Origin: Hyphomicrobiales bacterium
GTDB taxonomy: Bacteria; Pseudomonadota; Alphaproteobacteria; Rhizobiales; Methyloligellaceae
Length of the DNA: 40,527 nt
NCBI GenBank assembly: GCA_021775575.1
Contig: JAJFHO010000253.1
Location: forward strand, 1 to 40,527
Reading direction: 5' to 3'
Below the pieces are notes generated by a model. It worked only from the letters and a program-made list of their open reading frames with translations. It made no database searches and was not told the origin of the DNA. The translations under genes were made by a program, and so were the position numbers. This document shows positions 27,124 through 34,987 of the stretch, one piece after another (the first letter of the stretch is position 1; the number at the start of each line of letters is the position of its first letter).

Positions 27124-28023
27124 ATGTCGGAATCCGCCAAGAGAGTCTTTATTAGCTATGCACGTGAAGATCAGTCGATGGCCGCCGCGTTAGCGGGTGC
27201 TCTTGAACAGCATGGGATCTTGGCGTGGTGGGATTTCAAACTGATCGGTGGCGTCGATTTTCGTGCAGCGCTTCAGCGCGAGCTTGACCGGGCGGATGCC
27301 GTCTTGGTGCTTTGGTCGGAGGATTCCGTTTGCTCAGCTTTCGTCATAGACGAAGCTTATGAGGGCCGCCGGCAGAACAAACTGATCCCGATCTCCGTTG
27401 ACGGCATGGGACCGCCTTGGGGCTTTGGCGACATTCATACGATCGATTATTCCGGCAGGTCCATCGAGGATGTCAGGCCTGTTCTCGAAGCGATTTTATT
27501 GATCGGCGATGGCGAAAAGACGCTTCCGCCGGCGCGCGGTGTAAGCTATTCGGCTCCTGCCCCGGCAAGGGGACGCGCCGATGAGGACCTCGACTATGTC
27601 AAGTATCACAGCGAGGTTCTGGGATTGAGTTTCTCCTATCCGAGCGCGCTGCTCACGCTGGATACGACGCGATTCAAGGACGGGTATTTCGAGCTGCTCA
27701 ATCTGTCCAACGAGACCGAGGCGACACTCTGCTTGACGTCGGTACCAGGGCACAAGGATATCCGGAAAGGCCAGCGGATCGAGCAGGAGATGCTCGAGCG
27801 GCAGGGGAGCCGTTGCACCTATATCGGCCCGCAGGTGGAGAAAAACTGGAGCAACTGGTACGTGCTGAGCGGCTTCGGACCGGACGGAAAATTGTTTTAC
27901 CTGAGACGCTGGTACACGGACCGCGGCACGGTGTCCTTCGAGTTCTGCTTCGATGGTGCGCGGAAGCCGATCTACAACCAGGTCATTGAGGAAATGACGA
28001 TCAAGAGACTGTCATTCGATTAA
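27124..28023 (+). CDS. TIR-domain protein with unassigned C-terminal domain
   Basis: N-terminal TIR: KRVFISYAREDQSMAAALAGALEQHGILAWWDFKLIGGVDFRAALQRELDRADAVLVLWSEDSVCSAFVIDEAYEGRRQNKLIPI; C-terminal about 140 aa beta-rich segment from YHSEVLGLSFSYPSALL. Confidence 0.88.
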   Translation: MSESAKRVFISYAREDQSMAAALAGALEQHGILAWWDFKLIGGVDFRAALQRELDRADAVLVLWSEDSVCSAFVIDEAYEGRRQNKLIPISVDGMGPPWGFGDIHTIDYSGRSIEDVRPVLEAILLIGDGEKTLPPARGVSYSAPAPARGRADEDLDYVKYHSEVLGLSFSYPSALLTLDTTRFKDGYFELLNLSNETEATLCLTSVPGHKDIRKGQRIEQEMLERQGSRCTYIGPQVEKNWSNWYVLSGFGPDGKLFYLRRWYTDRGTVSFEFCFDGARKPIYNQVIEEMTIKRLSFD

Positions 28024-28142
28024 ACACGCTGGTGCGCGCTTCCTTCTTCTCTGGATACGGGCGGGTTGATCGTGGCCGGCTAGGACTGAAACTGCTCGAC
28101 TGATAGAATCGCCGGTATCGATTCGCGGGGGTAGTCTTGCCT

Positions 28143-29375
28143 ATGAAAAGACCATTGCGATCAATCGCACTTGCCTCCGGCATGTATGCGCTGGCGATAC
28201 TCGTTGGCGCAACAGCGCAGCCATCCCCGGTCTTCGCGCAGGACGCCGCCTTCGGGCGTTTCGTCGATGACTTCTGGTCCCGCGCGCGCAAGGCCGGAAT
28301 ATCGCGCAAGACCTACCGGGGTGCCTTTTCCGGTGTCGGGCCGGATCCGGAGGTTTTGAAGAAGGCGGATTACCAGCCCGAATTCACCAAGCCGGTCTGG
28401 GAATATCTGGCCTCCGCCGTATCGCAGAAGCGGATCGAAAATGGCCGCAAAATGCTACGCAAATACGGCGGCGTGCTAAAACGATTGGAGCAGCGTTACG
28501 GCGTCGACCGGCATATCGTCCTGGCGATCTGGGGCATGGAAACCGCCTATGGTTCCTTCATGGGCGACAAATATGTCATCCGCTCGCTGGCCACCCTGGC
28601 CTATAGGGGGCCGCGCCAGAAATTCGGGCGCTCCCAGCTCGTCGCCGCGCTGAAAATTCTCCAGAATGCCGACACGACGCCGAACCGAATGATTGGATCA
28701 TGGGCCGGCGCCATGGGCCACACGCAGTTCATTCCCACGACCTATGCGTCCTATGCGGTCGATTATGACGGCGACGGCAGGCGTGATATCTGGGATACGA
28801 TCCCCGACGCGCTGGCCTCGACCGCCAACTATCTCAAGGTTTCGAAATGGCGCCCGGGCGAGACCTGGGGTTACGAGGTCGAATTGCCCAGGGGCTTCAA
28901 CTTTGCGCTGGCGTCGCGGCGTACGGTCAAGACGCTTGCCGCGTGGAAGGCGCTCGGCGTCAAACGCGTCGGCGCCAAGTCCTTTCCCCGGCCGGACGAC
29001 CGGTCATCGATCATCCTGCCGGCAGGCGCGCATGGGCCGGCCTTCGCAGTTCTGAATAATTTCCGCTCGATCCTGCGCTACAATAACGCCACCTCCTATG
29101 CGCTGGCCGTCGGTCATCTTGCCGACCGTATCCGCGACGAGAAATTTCGTGGTTTCGTCAAGCCCTGGCCGACGGAGTACCGGCCGCTGTCGCGCAAGCA
29201 GCGCTTCGAATTGCAGACGTTGCTGGCATCGAGCGGATTCCTGAAAGGCGAAGCGGACGGCGTCATCGGTTCAGGCACACGCGCCGCGGTGCGCGCCTAC
29301 CAGCGCGCGCGGGGCTTGACGGTCGACGGATATCCCAGCGTAAAGCTGCTTGAGCATCTGAAAAGAGGCGGATGA
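28143..29375 (+). CDS. MltB-type (SLT_2) lytic murein transglycosylase with C-terminal PG-binding domain, copy 2
   Basis: IVLAIWGMETAYGSFMGDKYVIRSLATLAYRG, GSWAGAMGHTQFIPTTYASYAVDYDGDGRRDIWDTIPDALASTANYL; GFLKGEADGVIGSGTRAAVRAYQRARGL. Confidence 0.94.
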   Translation: MKRPLRSIALASGMYALAILVGATAQPSPVFAQDAAFGRFVDDFWSRARKAGISRKTYRGAFSGVGPDPEVLKKADYQPEFTKPVWEYLASAVSQKRIENGRKMLRKYGGVLKRLEQRYGVDRHIVLAIWGMETAYGSFMGDKYVIRSLATLAYRGPRQKFGRSQLVAALKILQNADTTPNRMIGSWAGAMGHTQFIPTTYASYAVDYDGDGRRDIWDTIPDALASTANYLKVSKWRPGETWGYEVELPRGFNFALASRRTVKTLAAWKALGVKRVGAKSFPRPDDRSSIILPAGAHGPAFAVLNNFRSILRYNNATSYALAVGHLADRIRDEKFRGFVKPWPTEYRPLSRKQRFELQTLLASSGFLKGEADGVIGSGTRAAVRAYQRARGLTVDGYPSVKLLEHLKRGG

Positions 29376-29436
29376 GGGGAGTGTTTCCACTCTCGAAGGC
29401 GCCTTTTGCCTCGCAGACGCCGCAATCCGATGCGAA

Positions 29437-29481
29437 TTTGTCACAACGGGACAAAATTTCACTCTTTGGAAAGCATTTTCC
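29437..29481. promoter_or_regulatory. Two operator-like dyads in the leader of the SGNH/MBOAT cluster
   Basis: TTTGTC-N7-GACAAA (29437-29455) and GGAAA-GCAT-TTTCC (29468-29481). Confidence 0.4.
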
Positions 29482-29581
29482 GGCACCTATTATGACTCTG
29501 TGGTTGGCAAACCCATACCATGCGATCAGAAGCGTACCAGGATGGGACGTGGAGGGTAGTAGTAGCGTCGGAGTAACAAGA

Positions 29582-30886
29582 ATGTTCAGTCTCGCGTATC
29601 TTAAGGCTCTTAACGCCCGATTTTTTTTCCGCCGGGTAGAATTTCTCACCATCGCAATCGTCTGTGCCGCAGTCATGGCGACCGGCGCGCAGGCGCAATC
29701 CTTCAGCCAGTTCGGCCAATATTCGCACAGCTATGTGACGCCCTTCCCGGAAGGCGACCGCTACAAGCTGTATGTGTTCGGGGATTCGCTGGGCGATGGC
29801 ATTTGGGCCGGGCTCTACCGGGCCTTCAAGCCCGACGGCAATATCGATGTCGTCAAGAAATCGAAAGTCTCCACCGGTTTCGTCCGGATCGACTATTTCG
29901 ATTGGAATACCCGTATCCGAAAGATCACCAAGGCTGAGAAATTCCATATCGCGGTGATTATGGTCGGCGCAAACGACATGCAGCCAATCCGCCTGAAGGG
30001 CAAGTGGCACAAGGTCGAAACCGAGGGCTGGCGCGAGATTTACAGTCAGCGCATCGATACTTTCATCAAGCGGCTGAAAGAAACGCATGCGGCTGTCTAC
30101 TGGGTTGGCTTGCCGGTCATGCGCAGCGAAAATCACAACGCCGCCATGCAGGTTATGAATGAAATTTTCCGCGAGAAGGCTTTCGTCAACGGTGTGAAAT
30201 TCATCGATACGTGGAATGGTTTCGCGGACCAGTTCGGCCGCTACAGCGCATTCGGGCCGGACCTGTCGGGGCAGGTGCGCAGGCTCCGGGCCAATGACGG
30301 TGTGCACTTCACCATGAAGGGCTACAGAAAATTGGCTCACTTCGTGGAGCGCGAAATCCGCCGCGATATGCGCAGCGCCAAATCCGAACGCGAGATTCCA
30401 TTGGCTGGCGACGAACCCGAGCAGGCCCGTGCGGTTCCGCGCGAGAGCGGCGAGGGCGCGAAAGATCCGCGGCCCCGCAAAGAGCTGCTGCCTGTTAGGC
30501 CCGCACGCGAGACGGCGGTTGAGAGCGAGCGCAAGAAAAGGCAAGCGAAGACCGAGCCGGCAACCAGTGCCGCCGCGGATACCGCGGCATTCAGCGAAAG
30601 CGAAAAGACCGTGGCCGGGGTCACTGTGCTGCGGCCCGAGATATCGGCCGCAGCCGCGATTGCGGCGACAACTTCCACCTATGCGCCGGAGGCCGAAACC
30701 ATCGCCAGCGACATTGGCGGCGGATTGACAGCGCTTGCGTCGGTGTCGCCCATCAACGATCCGACCCTTTCAGCACGGCAGCGTCTGCCGCTTACGCAGC
30801 GTCCTTATTACCGGGTGCTGATCAAGGGAGAGCAAGTGAAGCCGAAGACTGGCCGGGCCGACGATTTTTCCTGGCCGCGCAGCTGA
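29582..30886 (+). CDS. DUF459-type SGNH hydrolase, exported, with long low-complexity C-terminal extension
   Basis: Signal-anchor then YKLYVFGDSLGDGIWAGLYRAFKPD, VIMVGANDMQPI, ANDGVHFTMKGYRKLAHFVEREIRRDM (Ser, Asn, Asp/His blocks). Confidence 0.85.
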   Translation: MFSLAYLKALNARFFFRRVEFLTIAIVCAAVMATGAQAQSFSQFGQYSHSYVTPFPEGDRYKLYVFGDSLGDGIWAGLYRAFKPDGNIDVVKKSKVSTGFVRIDYFDWNTRIRKITKAEKFHIAVIMVGANDMQPIRLKGKWHKVETEGWREIYSQRIDTFIKRLKETHAAVYWVGLPVMRSENHNAAMQVMNEIFREKAFVNGVKFIDTWNGFADQFGRYSAFGPDLSGQVRRLRANDGVHFTMKGYRKLAHFVEREIRRDMRSAKSEREIPLAGDEPEQARAVPRESGEGAKDPRPRKELLPVRPARETAVESERKKRQAKTEPATSAAADTAAFSESEKTVAGVTVLRPEISAAAAIAATTSTYAPEAETIASDIGGGLTALASVSPINDPTLSARQRLPLTQRPYYRVLIKGEQVKPKTGRADDFSWPRS

Positions 30887-30948
30887 AAAGATTTTGAACG
30901 GCCGCGCCTGCCGCGGACCGAATTGTTTGATTGACTAAGAGGCGTCGT

Positions 30949-32490
30949 ATGTCTGGCCTGCGTATTCATGGCCGTAAATCCGCAACCCGTTGCTCCGGGC
31001 GCGCTTTGGCTGTCGCGTTTGCAAGCGTGACCCTGCTGACCGGATGCCTGCCCGAGGCATGGCAATCAGCGCCCCCGGATCGTGAATCGATCGTCGACTT
31101 CCAGAAGACTTCCGACCAGGTCCAGCGGTCGCGCAAGATGGCGCGGCTGCAACCGGCCGAGACGGAAATCACCGACGTCTATCCGCAGACCATCGAGCGC
31201 GATATTGCCGAGCCGGTGCGCCCGCCGGCGGCCGAGCCGGTCACCGCGCCGCCGGTCAAACCGGCCAATTTCTCATTGGCGCGCTTCCATGGCGCCTTGC
31301 GCGCTCTCGAAGCGGGGCAGCGCCAGAAGCCGGTCACGATCCTGCATCTTGGCGACAGCCATATAGCCTCCGACCGGCTGACCGGCGACATGCGGGCGAT
31401 GTTCCAGAAGCGCTTCGGCGACGCCGGGCGCGGCCTTATGATGCCTGGTTTCCCCTTCACTTATTACCGCGCCCGCGGCGTGCGCTTCGCTAAACGCGGC
31501 GCCTGGAAAGCCGCAAACAGCTTCAAGCGCGCCGGTGGACTTTATGGCGTAACCGGCGTTCGGCTGACGACACATCAAAAGGATGCGCGGCTTTCGCTGA
31601 CGAGCGAGAACGGGCCGTTCGAATGGGCGGAGGTCGCCTTTCTCGCCGGTCCGAAGCAGGGTTCCGCGGTCGTCGCGGTGGATGGCAATGGCAAAGTCGT
31701 GAAGACAAGGGCGCCCAAGTCAGCCGTGCAGCGCGTGCGTATCGATCACAAGGGGACGAAGCTCACGATCCGCGCCACGGGAGGCGGGGCGGTCACGGTT
31801 CTTTCCTGGTCGGTCGGGCAGAACCGTCCCGGCGTCCGCTACGTCAATCTCGGCATTCCCGGCGCTACCGCCGATACGCCGAACCTGTGGAACGAGCAGT
31901 TTGTCAGGGACGATGTGGCCAGTCTCAATCCGGATCTGATCGTGCTGGGTTTCGGGACCAATGAAGGCTTTAACGACGGTCTCGATCTTGAAGCCTACCA
32001 ACGCCGTGTCACGGATTTGACCGGCCGGTTGCTGGATGCCGCTCCCGATGCGTCGCTTGCGATCATCGGACCCGCCGACGGGGCGCGGCTGCCGCGTTTC
32101 GCGCGCGGCAGGAAATCGGTGTGCCGCGTGCTCGACGCTGCCGCGCGGCGTGACTACCGGCGGCTGTTGCGGGCGGGCAGCGCCAAACTCGCCGGCTGGC
32201 ACGCGCCTCCGAAACTGGCCGGCGTGCGCGATACGTTGCGGCGTATCGCCACCGAAAAAACCGCGCATTTCTGGGATTGGTCGGATGCGATGGGAGGAGA
32301 ATGCGGCGTCCATAAATGGGTGCGGTCGAAGCCGCAGCTCGCGTCCTCCGATCACGTGCATATAACGCGTGCGGGGTCGCGCCGTTCAGCCCAGGCTTTC
32401 TTTGAATCGCTCATGGCCGGATATGAAGCAGGCGGCAAACTTGCCAGCCGTTCGGTCGCCGGCAGCCGGGGCGAGAGTGTGAGTAGGTAA
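30949..32490 (+). CDS. SGNH/GDSL-family hydrolase, predicted lipoprotein
   Basis: Lipobox ALAVAFASVTLLTGC; VTILHLGDSHIASDRLTGDMRAMFQKRFGDAGRG, VLGFGTNEGFNDG, SSDHVHITRAGSRRSAQAF. Confidence 0.85.
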   Translation: MSGLRIHGRKSATRCSGRALAVAFASVTLLTGCLPEAWQSAPPDRESIVDFQKTSDQVQRSRKMARLQPAETEITDVYPQTIERDIAEPVRPPAAEPVTAPPVKPANFSLARFHGALRALEAGQRQKPVTILHLGDSHIASDRLTGDMRAMFQKRFGDAGRGLMMPGFPFTYYRARGVRFAKRGAWKAANSFKRAGGLYGVTGVRLTTHQKDARLSLTSENGPFEWAEVAFLAGPKQGSAVVAVDGNGKVVKTRAPKSAVQRVRIDHKGTKLTIRATGGGAVTVLSWSVGQNRPGVRYVNLGIPGATADTPNLWNEQFVRDDVASLNPDLIVLGFGTNEGFNDGLDLEAYQRRVTDLTGRLLDAAPDASLAIIGPADGARLPRFARGRKSVCRVLDAAARRDYRRLLRAGSAKLAGWHAPPKLAGVRDTLRRIATEKTAHFWDWSDAMGGECGVHKWVRSKPQLASSDHVHITRAGSRRSAQAFFESLMAGYEAGGKLASRSVAGSRGESVSR

Positions 32491-32491
32491 G

Positions 32492-33976
32492 ATGTTGTTT
32501 CCAACCCTCGATTTCGCCCTGTTTTTCGTCGTCGTCTTTGCCGTTTCCTGGGAACTGAGGCACAGCCACGAATTCCGCAAAGTATTTCTGCTGGGCGCGA
32601 GTTACTTTTTTTATGGCTATTGGGATTGGCGCTTCACCCTGCTGCTCGCGGGCAGCTCGCTGATCAACTATGTCGCTGGCAGGCTTGTCGGGACCACCGA
32701 CGACGAGAAGCAGCGAAAGCTGCTGGTCGGCATCGCCGTTGCGTTGAATCTCACTATTCTCGGCTTCTTCAAATATTACGGCTTTTTCCTGGATTCCCTG
32801 GCTGATCTTCTGGCGCAGGCCGGACTGGAACGCGACTTGCCCTTCCTGGAGATTATTCTGCCGGTCGGCATTTCCTTTTTCACCTTCCAGGGCATCTCCT
32901 ATGTGATGGATGTCTATCGGCGGGAGATCGAGGCGGTCCGCTCGCCACTCGATATTTTTCTCTATATCTCCTTCTTCCCGCAACTGGTCGCCGGCCCGAT
33001 CGTCCGGGCGGCGGATTTCCTGCCCCAGCTCAAGGCCGAGCCGCGGCTGAACCAGCAAATGATTTCGCTCGGTATCGTTCTCATCCTGCTCGGCCTGTTC
33101 AAAAAAATGGTGATCGCCAACTATCTGGCCACAGAACTCGTGGACATGGTGTTCTTTGATCCGGCCGCTTTCGGCGGACCTGATCTCATCCTCGCGGTCT
33201 ATGGATATGCCGCGCAAATCTATTGCGATTTTTCAGGCTACAGCGACATTGCGATCGGTATCGCTGCGCTGATGGGCTACCGGTTCAAGTGGAATTTCAA
33301 CCAACCCTACCGCGCCGCGTCACTCAAGGAATTCTGGCGGCGCTGGCATATTTCGCTCTCCGAATGGTTGCGCGACTATCTTTACAAACCGCTGGGCGGG
33401 AGCCGTGGCGGTAAGCTGAAGACGTACAGGAACCTGTTGCTGACAATGCTGCTCGGCGGTATTTGGCATGGGGCCGCCTGGACCTTTGTCATCTGGGGAA
33501 TTATTCACGGTTCGGCCCTTGCCATAGAGCGGATCGTCGCGGGCCTTGCGCGCGATCCGGCGAGGGAATTGGCGATGGCCCCGCAGGCGGCACGCGGCAC
33601 CTTGTCGGCGGCGGCGGTGCCCAAGCCGCGGCCCGCTTCAGCCCTGAGCTGGTTTGCCGGCGTCCTGATCACCTTCCATGTGGTCTGCCTCGCCTGGATT
33701 TTCTTCCGTGCGGAGAGCCTTGAAGTTGCACTCGCCTATCTCTCGGGGCTCGCCAACTGGAGTGAACCGACACAGTATATTCAGCCCTTCCTGGTGTTTC
33801 TCGTCGCCGGCTCGCTGATCGCGCATTTCCTTCCCAGGGGCTGGGTCACGGGCTCGGCCGAATTCCTCGGACGCTATGGAGTGCTCGTCCACGGGGCGGC
33901 GCTCGGGTTCGGGATCCTCCTGATCGAATCCATCGCGCCGGAAGGCGTGGCGCCCTTCATCTACTTCCAGTTCTGA
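32492..33976 (+). CDS. MBOAT-family O-acyltransferase (AlgI/PatA/DltB-like)
   Basis: LLGASYFFYGYWDWRFTLLLAGSSLINYVAGRL, FPQLVAGPIVRAADFLPQL, YCDFSGYSDIAIGIAALMGYRFKWNFNQPYRAASLKEFWRRWHISLSEWLRDYLYKPLGG, GGIWHGAAWTFVIWGIIHG catalytic His. Confidence 0.96.
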   Translation: MLFPTLDFALFFVVVFAVSWELRHSHEFRKVFLLGASYFFYGYWDWRFTLLLAGSSLINYVAGRLVGTTDDEKQRKLLVGIAVALNLTILGFFKYYGFFLDSLADLLAQAGLERDLPFLEIILPVGISFFTFQGISYVMDVYRREIEAVRSPLDIFLYISFFPQLVAGPIVRAADFLPQLKAEPRLNQQMISLGIVLILLGLFKKMVIANYLATELVDMVFFDPAAFGGPDLILAVYGYAAQIYCDFSGYSDIAIGIAALMGYRFKWNFNQPYRAASLKEFWRRWHISLSEWLRDYLYKPLGGSRGGKLKTYRNLLLTMLLGGIWHGAAWTFVIWGIIHGSALAIERIVAGLARDPARELAMAPQAARGTLSAAAVPKPRPASALSWFAGVLITFHVVCLAWIFFRAESLEVALAYLSGLANWSEPTQYIQPFLVFLVAGSLIAHFLPRGWVTGSAEFLGRYGVLVHGAALGFGILLIESIAPEGVAPFIYFQF

Positions 33977-33989
33977 TTGAGGAAGACCT

Positions 33990-34535
33990 ATGTCCTTTGT
34001 GCTCGAGTTCAGAAAGAAAATGCAGGCGGACGCCCGCAAGACGACTCGCAAGAAGACTGCCGTGAAAAAGTCGGAGGAGGGATTTGCGTTTCTTCCCGCC
34101 AAGCGCAATGCGGACACTGGCGGGAACCGGCGGCGGGTCCTGGCGGCACTATCACTCGCCGCGATTATCCTGTCGGTCTTCAATTCCGGCGCGATGGTCC
34201 AGTATGCCGGCGGGCTCGGTTACAACAATCTCACCATGCAGATCATTTCCGCGTCGGAGCGATGGCACCAGATCATGGAGGAGACACGGATGACAGCGCT
34301 GGTCGAGGAAATTCGCGGCGCGGTCACCAAGGCGCGGCAGTCGAGCTGGCAGGATCTGGCCTTCGGAAAATCGCCGGTCCCCGCTGATCCCTGGCCGGTG
34401 GTGCCGGCGAAGGCGCATCCACAGAGCGACACGCCTGAAAAGAGCGCACCGGCCGAAGTCACGCCGGACAGCGAACAGACCGCGCCCGAGGGTCCCGTGA
34501 TGCGCGCGGCGGTCGAACCGGCATCGAACCGATAG
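33990..34535 (+). CDS. Single-pass membrane accessory protein of the SGNH/MBOAT cluster
   Basis: Basic N-terminal tail, TM VLAALSLAAIILSVFNSGAMVQYAGGL, periplasmic Pro/Ala-rich tail; 13-nt gap from the MBOAT gene. Confidence 0.75.
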   Translation: MSFVLEFRKKMQADARKTTRKKTAVKKSEEGFAFLPAKRNADTGGNRRRVLAALSLAAIILSVFNSGAMVQYAGGLGYNNLTMQIISASERWHQIMEETRMTALVEEIRGAVTKARQSSWQDLAFGKSPVPADPWPVVPAKAHPQSDTPEKSAPAEVTPDSEQTAPEGPVMRAAVEPASNR

Positions 34536-34548
34536 GCGCCACGCGGGC

Positions 34549-34914
34549 TCAGGCGTCCGACGCGCGCTCTTCGCGGCGTTTCCCCTTTCCCTCCATCCTG
34601 CCGGCATAGTCCTGCAGCTGCCGGGTCGCCTTGCTGAAAGCATCGCGTACCGCCACATAGACATCCTCATGCGCGCGGTTGAGTTCGCGCTCGTTGCTGA
34701 CGACAAGTTCAGCCTGTTTGGGAACGCCCATCTCAATCTTTACGTGATAGATCTTGCCCTTATGGTGATGCCGGTGCGGTGCCTCGATGACGACGCGGCA
34801 ACTGATGAGATGCGAGAAATATTGCTCCAGCTTTGCCGCTTTCTCGCGCACGCGCGCCTCGATGGCGTCGGAGTGGTCCATATTCTTGAAACTGACCTGC
34901 AGGGGAATATCCAT
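34549..34914 (-). CDS. hpf: Ribosome hibernation-promoting factor / RaiA-like (short form)
   Basis: MDIPLQVSFKNMDHSDAIEARVREKAAKLEQYFSHLISCRVVIEAP...VYVAVRDAFSKATRQLQDY. Confidence 0.92.
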   Translation of the reverse strand: MDIPLQVSFKNMDHSDAIEARVREKAAKLEQYFSHLISCRVVIEAPHRHHHKGKIYHVKIEMGVPKQAELVVSNERELNRAHEDVYVAVRDAFSKATRQLQDYAGRMEGKGKRREERASDA

Positions 34915-34968
34915 AAGCTGCCCTTTCGCTTTCGATAAGAAAGAATAGCACCTGATTGCGGTTCGGGA

Positions 34969-34982
34969 TTGATGCCGGTCAA
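34969..34982. promoter_or_regulatory. FNR/FixK-type box TTGATGCCGGTCAA upstream of hpf
   Basis: Matches TTGA-N6-TCAA; 54 nt upstream of the hpf ATG, in the gltD-hpf intergenic region. Confidence 0.65.
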
Positions 34983-34987
34983 TTTTG

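Noticed and set aside
27124-28023. TIR gene as part of a classical Thoeris or CBASS locus
   Set aside because: No SIR2/ThsA, SMODS/CD-NTase, STING or SAVED-like neighbour within the window.
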